64,000 bases of DNA, from the NCBI GenBank assembly GCA_014871385.1, contig CM026427.1, positions 15,756,930 to 15,820,929 of the forward strand, in the 5' to 3' direction. Both the position numbers and the translations under genes were made by a program. Numbering within the stretch: the first letter of the stretch is position 1; each line of letters begins with the position of its first letter. The stretch comes from Ceratodon purpureus. Lineage: Eukaryota; Streptophyta; Bryopsida; Pseudoditrichales; Ditrichaceae. Positions 1 to 12,811 of this stretch are shown piece after piece. The notes beneath the pieces were generated by a model. The model had not been told where the DNA came from. It did not search any database and saw only the letters and a program-made list of their open reading frames with translations.

Positions 1-115
1 GGACAATAATATCATGAAAGGACAATTATGTGATCAAAGGACAATTATGTGATCAAAGGACAATTATATCATCAAAGGACAATTATGTGATCAAAAGACA
101 ATTATGTCATCAACA
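1..115. repeat. 19-bp AT-rich minisatellite (about 6 units)
   Basis: A unit close to AAAGGACAATTATGTGATC is repeated head to tail about six times with small changes (ATATCATC, ATGTCATC variants). The array runs off the left edge of the window, so its true length is unknown. Degenerate AAAGGACAA pieces continue to about position 260. Confidence 0.85.
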
Positions 116-3100
116 CACTTGTTTATAGAAGGACAAACCACAATTAAGTGAAAAGACATTGAAGTGAACAAAAAATAATTTTGTGATTAAAAGAAAATTA
201 TTTAATCTAAAGGACATTTATTTGGCCCAAAGAACAATAATTTTTCTCAAAGGACAAGCAAGAATGTTATTTTATTAATAGTGAGCCATAAGCGTTGAAC
301 AAAACATTTTATTTTTTCAAAAGAAAAAGTTAAAAAATCGAGTTTTCCAAAAATATTTTTGAAAGACTTCTGAATACATAATACCTTGGCAATACTTTGG
401 AAATATTGTTTTTAGATTCATTCTAAATCAATTAGACCCTATTCTTGTGACCTGGTCCAGGCAAGACAAATATGTATATTTTGTATATAATTCATTAAAA
501 TATTTACATTAAGATTAAAAATAGTGGTTTTCATTCCAATTAATAATATATTATTAAGTAAAAAACATATAGACATTTCAATTATGTTAATTTATAAAGT
601 TTTTTCATTGTTTCTTACCAAAAATACTTCAAACCTATCACTTAAAGCAAAGAGTAAAAGAGCCAAAATAAAAGAACTTTTTGCATCTTTAACCTGAAGA
701 TTTTGAATGAAAGTAGTAGGATAATATTATAAGAATATTCATTAAATTTGAGTGCATAGATTGGAAGATTATAGAATTTGAAGTAAGTGAAATTATTTCA
801 TTCAATTCTATCTAATGTATGATAAGAGGTTTTGACTTCTCTTATTGTCAAATTTTTGCACTACACAAAGTCCGAATTTCATACTAGTATAGTGTACATG
901 ATATTAGATTTTAATTTGAAAAGGTGCAAAAGAGTGTAGCATTGTAAAAAAGAAAATGTAAAATACATGAATACATAACATTACCAATACATATTTTATT
1001 TTTTGTCAATGCAATTTTTTACGGTACTTAAATCCATAGAGTCAAAAAAAAATATTGTGCATATTATTGAAGTAGAATTTAGAAAAAAATTACAAGAATC
1101 TCCACTTTGTATGTGATATAGAAAAAGAAAATTTGAGTTTAAATAAAAAAGTGTGAAAAAAATTTGACTCTTTTTGAATGAAATTTTCCCACTATGAACC
1201 AACTATTTTTTTAAACCTCAAAGGCAATCATTTTAGTTAATTTTATAAAAATTCTTAAAGGTAACAAAACCTTCTAGCATAGTTTCTCAAATTGCTCTTT
1301 ATAAAAGAAAATTGATTTAAAGGAGCATAACCTTTTTCTAAAGGACCGGTAAAAAATTATATTTGCAAGAAGCTTTTGTGATTCCCTACAAGCTACGTCA
1401 AGAATTTTATTTTTTTCTTTTTTAAAATCTCATTTGAAATTGAGGTCATAAGAACTTGCTCAAAATTCAAATCATTTGTAGAACAAAGACCACTCCTTTG
1501 GGGGTAAATAAATTTTCTTTAAAGTGAAATGAACACATTAAAATGTTGATCTTAGATTCTAGTGTAATATTTGATAAATGGTGGCAACAAAAAGATTATT
1601 GATGATAAGAATTAGAGACTATTTTTAAAGAAATATATGTGCAAAGAATTGGTAGAATCTCAAAAATTTGATAAAAAATGTAATTGCAAAAATGATAAAT
1701 ATATATATTAGAAGAGTACTTCTTAGAAGCATTCCTAAAATGCATTAAAATACATAATTAAAAAAATAAACATATTATTAGATGTAGATTCAATTATTTT
1801 AAGAAGAAGTTAAAAAAAACATAAGTCATTAAATTATCATTAGTAGAAGCTTCAATCCATTCAAACTTTATGCTAGCTATATTTGTTACTAAGTATGCCT
1901 TTCTTGATTTTTTAAAAATATGTAAGTATTTCTCGACAACATGGCAAATATAAGGATTTTGACTAGAAAAGATTAGTGATGGATTAAAAGCATATCCTTA
2001 CTTGTATAAGAATTTCAATATAGAAAGGAAGGTGATGAAGTTTGATAAGACTTCTAATCTAATTGAGATGGAATAAACGAAAGCTTCCATCATTCTTCAT
2101 TTGTGAGTAGTTCTAGACTGTTGGCTGCCGTCTACAATAAAGATATTATTACGTCACTTAAATATAGTTGTAGGTAAATATTGAACTTAAATGTTAAAAA
2201 GTTTTACTAGTAGACACTGCAAACTCACTTACAAATTCATTTAATAGCACTCTTTTGCCCTAGCTCATCAAAATTCTTGGAAAGGGTGTCTCACATTTGA
2301 TGAGGGCTTTATTACATCTACCTATTCAACACCTTGAGACAAAATAAGAAAAAGGAACCAACAATTCTTCGTAAAAGATGTTGTCATACTCAAATGTAAT
2401 AACATGACATTACATACTCTTAGATATTTAGATAGAAGCATCTATAGAAAATAAAATCAACTAGAAATCAGAGTCATCGATTATGAAGTTGAGTATCATT
2501 GTAGTAAGGCAACAGTGGCAAAAACTGCTCGGGTCTCAAAACCGCTCAGTAAGCTTTTAAGCTATCTCACACAAACTCATCTACACTATTTCCAGAAAGT
2601 GTGCCAAAGTGCTTTAATTCTGTCCATGCCTGCAAGACTTGAGTGTTTTTGATTGGTGCAGAAACGTTCTAGTTTGAGAATCCAATTGCTCATGTTAACC
2701 ACGACTCTATGTTCGGTTAGTGGTCCCTTCCAACTCAACACTCAAAAATTCATTGGAAATTATAGCCTTACTCAAAAAATGATTTTAAAAAAAAAATTAT
2801 ATGGCTTTGCAGTGGCTTTGCACTCCATCCAAAAAGTATAAACTTTTTCCACCACTGTCCCAACTTCCAAGTAAGAAAACCTGAAATTTGGACGGTTTTT
2901 GTGACCTCTACCTGAATCAAATAGAGAACAGCAGAGCTTTGAGGATGTAGAGATGGAGCAGTCTGAGCAATTTGAAGAATTCACAAGCCAGGACTTTCAT
3001 CGGCGCTGCTCTCAGTCAGGTTTCTCGAATTCCACATCCATTGCTCAGTAAACTAATTATTTGCTCTCCATAACTGCATTCTGTTTGAGCAGAGGGACAA

Positions 3101-5090
3101 CAATGGCAATCCCTGATTCTACTGCAAGTGCAGTATTCCTATCATCGGAACATGGAATTTACTCATGCCAATTTGCTGCCTCTCAAAATAGCTTCATCTC
3201 TATCGATTGGAAACATGATCCGGCCACAAGCTGTGGATCAGTGTTTGAGATATGCCGCACAGGAAGCTGCTAGTTTATTCCCTCACAGATACACCTTCTT
3301 CCCACTGATCTATCTATCTGCAGCCCACATACAGCGGCACATCTTTTACCAGCTGATCTTGAAATGGAATATCTACCTTGTAACCGGAGCTCCTCGAATA
3401 GGACGCCTCGATTCGAACAATATCCATGAGTAACCAGTTGCTAGAATGAATGGGTCTAAGCAATGTCAGAAAAAAATCCCCTGATGATGCTAAATGTAAC
3501 TTATTGATTCTCAGTACCTTTGGCTCAGCCCGTCAACGAAAGCGATGTTGCACCTATGGAGGTGAATGTTTGGAATCACTCACTTTCAAGTGTGACGTTG
3601 GACGCATCTTCTCTAGGCATGGACAGCATGGGACGCGAAGAAATGTTTTAGTAACAGGTTTTGCTGACTTCTTTGTAAAACTCATGATCTCAATACCCAT
3701 TAACTTGATCATTGTCGAAGTTCTGTTCAGTGTGATCATTTCTACTAAACAATTTTCTTTGTTTTGTTCTCTGTCTCCTGAAAGACACCATGACTGAGTC
3801 CCCTTTTATTGTTATGAATTGATATATGTAATTTAGTCTCAATCAATTGTTTCTTTTGCATTCAATAATACGTATGAATGTGGTACCAATTTGGACCTGT
3901 TGTAGCCAATGGTGATGTGTGACCATCTGTTTGAGAAAGCTGGATAATTTCACAGCTGCTTACGACACTCGATCTCTGTGTTCGCGATTTTATTCTCAAA
4001 CTCAAGATTCAGTAAGGGTTTGATGCATGATTGTTGGTACACACCAGAGGGCAAGAACTGTTGCAGAAGAGACCCGGGAGACTGAAGGACAAGATGGAGT
4101 GAAGCGGGCTTCTCGGCCAACAGAAGAAATCGTTATCTACTATCTAAGAATGTAACTCTTAAGCTTTGTAAGCATGCCTGCCGGAAGAGAAGTGAAATCT
4201 GTGAGAAATCTCCATGATTTTATTTTGTAAAAATATCTTGGTTACAGAGAATTGTTTAATTCTTTTGACTCTAGTGTCTAGAGCACATTGAATTTGAATT
4301 GTTTAAATTTAGGACTCGGATCTACCTCTTCCCAAACTTATGTGGCTCCTATGTCGTAACAAGTTCAGGTAGAGGTTTTATTAGAGGAAGTAATACCTCG
4401 ATTGCAGCTTACATGAAGGTGTAACTTAAGGCAGTAATACCTCAGTATCTAATTATACCTAAATTTGAGCTTCTGTGGGTGTGCTTGAAATTCCCATCTA
4501 CCAACCAAGCTTTTCCCTTCCTGATTTACAGCTGATCGTTTATCCTCCACTTATTGAATCAAAAGTTTTAAATTGTATTCTTCTGTTAAGTTTCAGGGAC
4601 ATTTGAGAGTCAATGAAGCGAATCCATTATGTCATCCATCAGGAAAACTTCTGCTACAAGATCATGGAGAGAATTGAAGACCTGTTAAGGGTATTTGAGG
4701 CACTGTACAAGTTATACTGGACAATAGAGGTTTCACAACACAAATTACTCTAGTATGTTAGTTAACAAACCCCAGGTGCTACGATGAAGATCATCAAATA
4801 ATACAAACCAACCTTGTGATTTGGACATATCAACTGTGCACCTGAAATCACGATAAGCAGTCTCGGATCTCGATACATGTTAGCAGTCGTTTGACTCGCT
4901 TCGTTTACAAGATTCCCCCACGTGAGTCAGCCCAATTGAAATGAGTTTAATTGTATGAAGAATATTAGCCCATATACTGAAGAGTCTGTGAATCCTGACC
5001 CGCTCATAACTCCGAAAATTCACATCCAAATGTGAGCTCTAAGAAATCAGAACTGGGGCTAACGATCCTGATCACCCAGCTGTATCTTGG
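116..5090. other. AT-rich intergenic DNA, no supported gene
   Basis: This stretch is strongly AT-rich to about 2500 and then more balanced. Short open frames exist (for example 3128-3433 on + and a 35-codon frame from ATG 2952), but none shows a recognisable domain or a convincing exon chain. Diverged pieces of old genes may be present around 2900-3800. I see nothing I can name. Confidence 0.5.
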
Positions 5091-5099
5091 ATATTGACA

Positions 5100-5580
5100 C
5101 AGTCTACTGGACAAAGAACTCGAATCCAGCGAAGGCTTGACAGCAGATTGAAAGAATCCTGGCCTTGAGTAATGAGACATATCTGGTCTTTGAGATCCAT
5201 CTTCTAGTGGTCAACAACTCGGGAAAGCCCGAAATCTCCCAAGCGCGCATTCTAGTTGCCATCGAGAAGCACATGATTGCTGGACTTGATGTCACGGTGT
5301 AATACGCGTTGCATGCGTGCATTCCTTGTATAAATATGAGAGTCCAGTGACCACCTCGCTGAGAATAGAATGCCGCAGCATCACAGGGAAAGCTTCATAC
5401 CCGTTCAAGTTTGATAATCTGGCCTCCTCGAGCTCATTTCGTTTCGAGAAATGAAGCAGCCACTCTTGCAGGCTGCCGTGAGACATGCAGTCGAACTCAA
5501 GCACCGTGGCACCATCCTCATAGCTGCACAATATTCCGGTAATGAATCTGACTGAGGCTGGTTACTTCTGCCTGGAAACT
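5100..5580 (-). pseudogene. Receptor-like protein kinase fragment, decayed
   Basis: Read on the minus strand from about 5578 downward, pieces of a plant receptor-like kinase domain appear in order. First comes EFQAEVTSLSQIHYRNIVQL followed by GWCHGA (subdomains IV-V). Then comes VLEFDCMSHGSLQEWL (the usual LVYE-M-NGSL region). After that there is VVTGLSYLY and finally HRDIKSSNHVLLDGN with ARLGDFGLSRVVDH, the catalytic loop and the DFG region. The pieces lie in different frames and are broken by in-frame stops (for example after NIVQL and after LLDGN), so no kinase can be made. The ATP-binding lobe and the end of the C-lobe are missing; the upstream edge abuts the hairpin at 5587. Family assignment rests on the invariant HRD and DFG motifs; the subfamily (lectin-like or other) is not certain. 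Confidence 0.8.
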
Positions 5581-5586
5581 CAATAT

Positions 5587-5730
5587 ACGTCAATTGTATC
5601 TAGAACATATTGTTGATTCTAGAACACTGACAAGGATCCACAGCCTTCAACGTAGAATATACGGCTATGCTGTGGATCCTTGTCAGTGTTCTGGAACCAA
5701 CAATATGTTCTAGATAGATACAATTGACGT
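5587..5730. repeat. Long inverted repeat (58/62-nt arms, 24-nt loop)
   Basis: The left arm (5587-5644) starts ACGTCAATTGTATCTAG and ends GGATCCACAGC. The right arm (5669-5730) is its reverse complement except for a 4-nt insertion and about two mismatches. The loop is 5645-5668. The structure would fold into a near-perfect hairpin of miRNA-precursor size, but it could equally be a foldback MITE. It lies directly at the broken edge of the kinase pseudogene. Confidence 0.85.
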
Positions 5731-6298
5731 TAGTTCTACGAGATTGATTATCTCATTGTGATCACCTTGTGGTCCGAGCTTTTAAGCTGTTTTGCCTAAT
5801 TGTACTAAATACCAACAAATGTTATCCTTACATGGCATTTTTGAGGCTTCCTTTGTTGCAACTGGGAGGGTTTGTTTGATGAATATGATTGGTAGGTCTA
5901 ATAAATATGTTTGATGAGTTATGCAGGCCGGATTGCAACATCGTATACAGAAGTGCATTGGCTATCTAGCAGTATGACACATGCCCATTTTATGGACCTA
6001 GCAGTAAAAATCGGTGAAATCAATCATACGATATACTTGCCCTGCAAAGTTAGCTACATATGGAAATGCCTTTGATGTGCATTGTCCAGGTGTAGGGATT
6101 TGAAGCTGTAGTAGAGGAAACTAGTAAGTCACAAAATTATTCTCATTAACATTTTTATGATAACATTACTCAGATTCTTGCGTATGAGATGTATACATGA
6201 AATATTACACAATTTGCTAAAATATGATTTGTAAGATTACTAAAAGAACGTCAATTGATATAATTATTTTTAAAAAATGATTATTCACTTAAAGCAGA
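5731..6298. other. Intergenic, nothing recognised
   Basis: AT-rich DNA between the hairpin and the possible cysteine-rich exons. No open frame, RNA gene or repeat structure was found. Confidence 0.5.
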
Positions 6299-6681
6299 TC
6301 AGGTTGGGCAAGGTGCCTCAGAGTTTCCTGCCTTCCAAGTATAGCAGCCGCCTCCATGGGCATATCCATCACAACTGAAACATAATGGAATACAATGATC
6401 CTTCAGGCTTGACAGGACTTATTCCAAGTGAAAGTAGTGCCAAGTTGCAGAAGATGAGCCAAATGCTCAAAGACATGATGGACTCTCCGAAAGGATATGC
6501 AATGTGCTGAACCAAAAAAACTCACCAGAGGTGACCTTGTTATGAAATACGTAGTGCACTATAGAAATTAAATAACATAGTGGAGTAGAGTGCACTCCTC
6601 ATGAAGATCTTACCATGTCTTGTGGATTTGAAGTTGTTGTCCATTGCAGTCATTTGCACATGCAACGTTGGTAGCTACCAT
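6299..6681 (-). CDS. Possible small cysteine-rich peptide (two exons)
   Basis: On the minus strand, exon 6681-6614 begins with ATG and ends at a GTAAGA donor. Exon 6374-6299 follows a TATGTTTCAG acceptor and ends TGA. The phases match and give 47 residues with six cysteines (C8, C12, C23, C24, C33, C45), including GGGCYTWKAG near the end. No signal peptide is visible in this piece, so if real it is probably the 3' part of a longer secreted protein whose first exon I have not found. I do not recognise the family. The chain is short and could be chance. Confidence 0.2.
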
Positions 6682-8073
6682 GTAACCACATGGGAAATAA
6701 ATGTTTCATTATAAATTATGGAGGATGCTACAAACATCTTGCTTTAGCTTGAACAAATTGGCATGGAAATGTAAATTGGCCATGTGGATTACAACAATCG
6801 GAAATTCAATATCAAAGTTCCTATCACTTATGGCCTACAAAGAAGGATACAAATTTAATTGTGAGCGTAGTCTTTGCCTTTGAAAAGGCAAGTTTTCAAC
6901 TTCAAGAATTTTGTGCCTTATCCCTCAAACACCTCTCAATTTATCAAGAATTTATCAAATATTTGAATACATCTCTTTGCTCCTATAAATTTGGATTCTC
7001 ATTATACCTTTTTAAATACTTCCGCCATTGGTAAACTTTATAGCATTTTCAAAGTTCTTTTGGACACATGTAGCAAATGACTCAAATTAGAAATATATAT
7101 GAAAAATTATAGAACTTTGGAAAACGTTTGATTCAATAAATAAATATGAAGTCTTTCAATGTATCCTTCCAATAAATAATCCTTCAAGTAATATTAAATA
7201 TTAATTTATATACAAATAACCCTTCAAGTATAAATAACCCTAAACCCTTCAATTAATAAAAGAAGGTTGCATGTTTTGAAAAGTCACATAGATTGGGTTT
7301 CATATAATATTTCTTTTAGAATTGATGGATACTATTTATTTATAACAAAGATATATAAAATGATTCAATAGTTAGATGTATTAATAACCCAAAGATTTAT
7401 TCATTAGTATTCAATCTTGACATGGAAATAATAAAAACATGATAAATATTATCTTGTAATCTACATTGATGATAGTTTTGATTTTGAAAACTGTCTCATT
7501 TAATATACATATCTTAAACATAACCCCAAAGTAATAGATACGTTGTGTCATTCATCATAGTACATTATTTATAATTGAATGTTCATTTGTACCCACTACC
7601 AAATGTATGCCAACTATTATTATATTTAGTAATGAATGACCTTTCAAGTCCATGTTTATTAAATACAATCATCATTGATACTTGAGTCTAATCATACAAT
7701 CTTTATTCATGTCCTCATAAAATACATTCATTGTGATATGTATATCTTTATATAGATATTATATCACACATTGAAAAATTACCTCGTCAATCATCATCTT
7801 CTATACAATTGAAAAAATTGTATCTTTTCATCTAATTATGCATAGTTCATTTCTATATAATTTATCTATAGTTCATCCCATAGTTACAAACCGAAATCAC
7901 AAGAATCCCTCCATGCTAACCTATTTGTCCTTTGAAAACATACAATTATATTTACATTCACTTTAAGTGTTGTTTATGCCTTGTTTGAAAATCTTTAGAT
8001 GTTGTTAGTTTTTTATATAGTATTTTTTAAAACACAATCTATACTTTGTATATTCATGTATATTTTCACACAA
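6682..8073. other. AT-rich intergenic DNA
   Basis: Very AT-rich. The longest frame (6701-6883) has no recognisable domain. No RNA gene or element ends are visible. Confidence 0.5.
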
Positions 8074-8505
8074 TATACATCATATAGGCATTTTTTGAAG
8101 TTTTAATTTTTGCATAAAAATGCTAGTTTTGAAATGTTTTACAAAAAATACAATGAAGAACATTTAGAGATTAGTGTAAAAGCTTTATAAAACTAATAGT
8201 ACCAAATCATTATTGACGGAAAAAATATATTTACACATGTCTTAAAATGATTGATTTTAAATATTTTATTGAGATTCAAATAAAAATATACATCATATAG
8301 GCATTTTTTGAAGTTTTAATTTTTGCATAAAAATGCTAGTTTTGAAATGTTTTACAAAAAATACAGTGAAGAAAATTTAGAGATTAGTGTAAAAGCTTTA
8401 TAAAACTATTAGTACCAAATCATTATTGACGAAAAAAATATATTTACACATGTCTTAAAATGATTGATTTTAAATACTTTATTGAGATTCAAATAAAAAT
8501 ATACA
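8074..8505. repeat. 213-bp tandem duplication
   Basis: Two head-to-tail copies (about 8074-8286 and 8287-8505) begin ATACATCATATAGGCATT and differ at only a few positions (for example AATGAAGAACA versus AGTGAAGAAAA). The AT-rich content has no coding potential. The high identity suggests a recent duplication. Confidence 0.9.
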
Positions 8506-9125
8506 CCATTGAATGTAATTGATTACAAAAAATCATACCAAATTTGAATTATTCTCTATTCAAATATTTATTATGAGATCCATCACATCCATCGTCACAA
8601 AGATATCAAACCTTAAGAAATAATGACTTTATGAAAGTGAAATGGTGTAATGTGAGTTTTTAAATATTTCTCCAATAACTCTCAATTGATCATTTAGAAA
8701 TAAAATGCATTTTCTTTTTGCAAAGTGCTACCATTTGCGAGGCAATGAACTTTAGATAAATATTCTTCAGCATTTTGTACAATCTAACATCTTTTATTTC
8801 ACATTTTTTAATTTCAAGTATTTTTATATTACAATTCTACATTATTTCAATTGTGAGAATGAAAATACATAGTAAAATCTCCCTCCCCCTATTTATTGTC
8901 ATGCAAAGATTCTTGTATAATGTAATAGTATAAAAAGACATGGACTTAAAGACATAAGATCCATATATATATATATATGAAAATTAGTAATAGTATATCA
9001 AATGAAAGATTATTTATAAAACATGATTTAAAAAATTAAAAACCTTAACATTATTTAAATTTTTATTTATTTATAATGATGCCATCACATAATTAGAAAT
9101 GAATGTTATGCAAATTCTTCTATGC
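8506..9125. other. AT-rich intergenic DNA with a TA microsatellite
   Basis: There is no gene signal. A short (AT)n run lies near 8963-8978. Confidence 0.5.
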
Positions 9126-9283
9126 TACCCTCCGTCTCACTAAAAGAACATGATTTGCTAATAATAGCATATTTAAGGATATTTCTAAATTTAGAAACAA
9201 GTTGGACAAATTTAGAAACCACTTTTTTTTTTGAGACAAATTATTTTACCAAACCATGCTCTTTTAGTGAGACGGAGGGAGTA
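9126..9283. mobile_element. Stowaway-like MITE (Tc1/mariner)
   Basis: About 157 bp flanked by TA. The left end reads CCCTCCGTCTCACTAAAAG and the right end is its inverted copy (CTTTTAGTGAGACGGAGGG plus AG). The CTCCCTCCGT terminus and the TA target are the hallmarks of Stowaway MITEs. The terminal repeats are about 25 bp with one internal mismatch. The centre is AT-rich and non-coding, with a run of T that could form a stem. It would need a mariner-type transposase from elsewhere. Confidence 0.85.
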
Positions 9284-10621
9284 CTACATTGTCGTGGAAT
9301 TCAATATGTCATAATAAATGTGATAGTGATGGTATGAACATAAATGGCATGGGTTCATTAACCAAATGAATAGACGCTATATTCACGCTAGCCCTTATTT
9401 GGACCATAGTTTCTATCTATCTATCTATGAACATAGTTTTGGACTAAATGCATTTATTTTTAAGATAATTATGCTACTCTAAAATTGTGATTTACAATAA
9501 TAGAGGCCTACATGCATTCCAATACAAAAAAACTTTTGCTTCATTGGATCACATATTTTATTTTATGATATTTTTGGGGCAAATGAAAGAAAATTCATTG
9601 CAGAGAAAAAAGATTAGAATATATATTTTCATGCAAGAATGTGATGTCACCCACAATGCTCAACTTTCTGAACTTACCTGAAGGATGTATGGTTGGTTAT
9701 CCTAAGTTATGACATGTCAAATGTGTCATGTTTGTGCAGAGCTGCACAGGGCTCAAGTTAGTTAAGTTCCTGAGAATGCTGTGGTGGCTTTGCATGCTGA
9801 TGAGCCACCATATCATTTATTAGCTTACAATGAACAGTGTAAATTTATACTCCAACGATTCAGCCGTCTCAGATTTCCTTAAAATAAATAAAATATAATT
9901 TTCTTAGAATCCCAATGTATGTAAAATATCAGATTGTCATCTACTTCAATTCAGGTGGATAGTACTTAATGCTTTTGTTACTAATATTGAGTGATGAAAG
10001 GTATTTGGCAAGTTATGACTTGTCATTGGTTGAATCATAAGATACAAAAGCCTATGTCAGTGCTATAAAATTGATAATACTTTGTAAAGACCTTGTATCA
10101 TTATGGTAGACGCACCTCAAACCACCAACTTAAGCCATCTGCCCTATATTTAGCAATACAAAAATCCTGTAAAAAAAATTCTAATCTTCAAAATAGGATT
10201 TCATGAAGAATGCAAAAACTTGAATCATAAAATTTGCAATTCTCAGGTTTATAGAAAATTTCAAAGTGCAAAGTACTTTGTGACCCATTTCTAACTTAGA
10301 ATTTCCTATGAGCAATAATAGTGGTCCTCAACTTTGCTCACCATTGAATCCAAAACCTTATTCTATGATTGTGATAGTTCACCCACTGGCAAGGTGACCA
10401 CTAAGCAAAGTAGTCCTTCAAATGAGGACTCACAATTTACTTTTAGAGATTCTGGAGATTAGTGAGGTCATCCTACAGAGTAGAGGTTTTAGGGACTGTG
10501 GTGATTATAGGTGTGTCTACCATAAATCTTTAGATGGTTAATTCCTAAAGCTTCTTGGTGTTTTTGAAACCATGACTGCTAAAAACATGCCCTTATTGTT
10601 AAGAACCTACTAATTTCTAAA
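9284..10621. other. Intergenic DNA, nothing recognised
   Basis: This includes a short TCTA microsatellite near 9414-9428 and short meaningless frames. No RNA gene or element ends were found. Confidence 0.5.
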
Positions 10622-11566
10622 TTAACCCCTAAAGGTTCTGGAAATCCAAAATTGCTCTCGGCTATTTCAGGCAGCCTAGATAAAGGGGTTAAAAGTAATA
10701 TTTTTGCCTAAGAATTTTACTGGATGCTCCTTACACCGCAAAGTGTATGTGGTAAAATTTTCAAAGCCAAATTTCACTTTTACAACCTTCATCTAGAAAT
10801 TTTAGGTTTCAAGTCCAAAACGGGCAGTTTAAAATTAGGTTTTTCTTTTTCTTTTTCTTCTCTTTTACGGAAATGTATTCATAACCAAATCACTACTGAA
10901 AATCCAAAATGGCCTAAGTCAAAAAGCTTACCAATTTTACAAGGGCAGCCTCCAAAAATCACAGAAACAACCTTCACAATTTTTTGGTAATTTTAAAATT
11001 TTTTCTTTCAATATTTGTAAAAATTTGAGATTTAGGAATTTATCAAATTTGATATTTCCGATAATTTGAACGCTCATGGACGTAATTTTAACCGTTCACT
11101 TTTTTTAAAAACCAAAAGCATTTCACCTCATTTAAGTTTTACCATATTGTGGTTTTTGTACCTTCTTGTGGAAAATAATGTGCATGAAGGCCAAAAGAGT
11201 GTAATGAGACTCTAAAATTTTGCATGGAGGTGTTCAACTTAGTTACCTACGTGGAAAAAAATATGAGCAAAATGTTTGAGGTAACAATAATCAAGTCTCC
11301 CTTGGCACCATTTAGAGTATGCTTTTTGCGCAAAGCCCAAAAACAAAAAACAGTAAACTTTGAACGTTATAATCTCACAAATGGTAAAGATCCAACCGTT
11401 GAAATTGGACATGGTATTAGTGCAGATAGTTAGGTTTGAGATCTTACGGTTGGATGTATCAAAAAAATAAAAAATTAAGAATCATGCTTCAACTTCTAGA
11501 AAGTTGTCAAGAATCACAGTTTTTGGTTTTGGAGGTCCAAAAACGGCTTAAACCTTTAGGGGTTAA
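10622..11566. mobile_element. Non-autonomous TIR element, TTAACCCC family, copy 1
   Basis: The ends are inverted copies: TTAACCCCTAAAGGTT at the left and AACCTTTAGGGGTTAA at the right, giving 945 bp. The interior is non-coding. It is clearly related to the copy at 61681-62617 in inverted orientation, sharing blocks such as GGCAGCCTCCAAAAAT and the ACCGTAAGATCTT region. Because the ends are palindromic at TTAA, a TA target duplication (mariner-like) is possible but not proven. No transposase is encoded. Confidence 0.8.
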
Positions 11567-12027
11567 AACATGAAATGGAATATCTAACCATAGAATCTTC
11601 TATCTATCTCGTTCAAAAAGACATACACCAATAAAGAGTTCATTCCACAATATAGGTTGAAAGATTATAAGGTTCAAAATCAACGTACAAGTGTCTTTTG
11701 ACACAGCCCCAACAATATACCTAAGTTTTGATGCCCGAAACTATACATTGCAAGCACATTAAATTTTTGGAAGGTCACCTTTCTTGTAGCTCACAAAGGT
11801 AGGTATAAACTCACAAAGTTGAAATCCCATACAACCAAAGAAACCGTAAAGAATCCTTGACTTTCTCAAAGAGGATGTGCCCATAGAGCACACATTCTCC
11901 TATTTTATTATCGACAAATAGTGATGAAAAACAGTCAAACTAAATATCCAAACAATAAAAATGTTCACGTCAATAAAATAAAATAAAAACACACCAATAC
12001 AAACAATTAATTAGAACTATATTGAGA
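11567..12027. other. Intergenic, nothing recognised
   Basis: AT-rich spacer between the TIR element and the left edge of the unknown repeat. No gene signal. Confidence 0.5.
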
Positions 12028-12811
12028 TTCAAATTTGAGGTCAATTTATTCATCACTTATACCAGTAATTATTCAAGTTTTCAAAACCATATACGATACT
12101 TTAAATGTTGTTTTGACCGCTTCTAGAGCCAAAATTATTTCCTGCAATGATTGATCGACTTGTCATGATGGCCCCATAGAAATTTTGTATCAATTTCATG
12201 TGATACTTCAAGAACTCATTTGAGTTGATTTTGCTTAATAACCACTTATGCACCCTAATATGGGTTTGTTAAAAACTTCCAAACTATGGGTTTAAAATCC
12301 TAACTGGCCAAGTTCAACTTGCCTGAACTAGACTCTATGTGCAGGCCCAATTAGGCTTGGTCATGAATGAAAAGCACCTACTGTTGCTTTAGAGATGTGG
12401 TTTGAAATTAGGTGCTTTTAACTCCACGACCAACAGCCCAAGATGGTAGGAAAATTCTTATATGACTAGATTCAATCTAGCTCCACTAGGCTTCATGTGC
12501 GGGCCCTGTTAGTTGGACCTGGTCAAGAATAAAATCCACCTCCTCTCGCTTTAGGAATGTGGTTGATAGCAGGCGTTGTTAGTTGGATCTGGTCAAGAAT
12601 AAAATCCACCTCCTGTCGCTTTAGGAATGTGGTTGATAGCAGGTGCTTCTACCAGCCAACCAATGAATCAAGATAGTACAAGAATGGGCAGATTGGTACT
12701 GGCGCAACTCACGGGACCACATGTGCCTTCCATAATGATGATCTGAGTTTGCTACTGCAATCTAGGGGGCTCCATGTGCCGTGTGCAGGTGTGCAGAAAA
12801 CCATAGTGGAT

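Noticed and set aside
1..115. CRISPR-like array
   Set aside because: The repeats are contiguous with no unique spacers and this is plant nuclear DNA; it is a minisatellite.
10622..11566. LTR retrotransposon
   Set aside because: The ends are inverted, not direct, and there is no primer-binding site, polypurine tract or gag/pol sequence.
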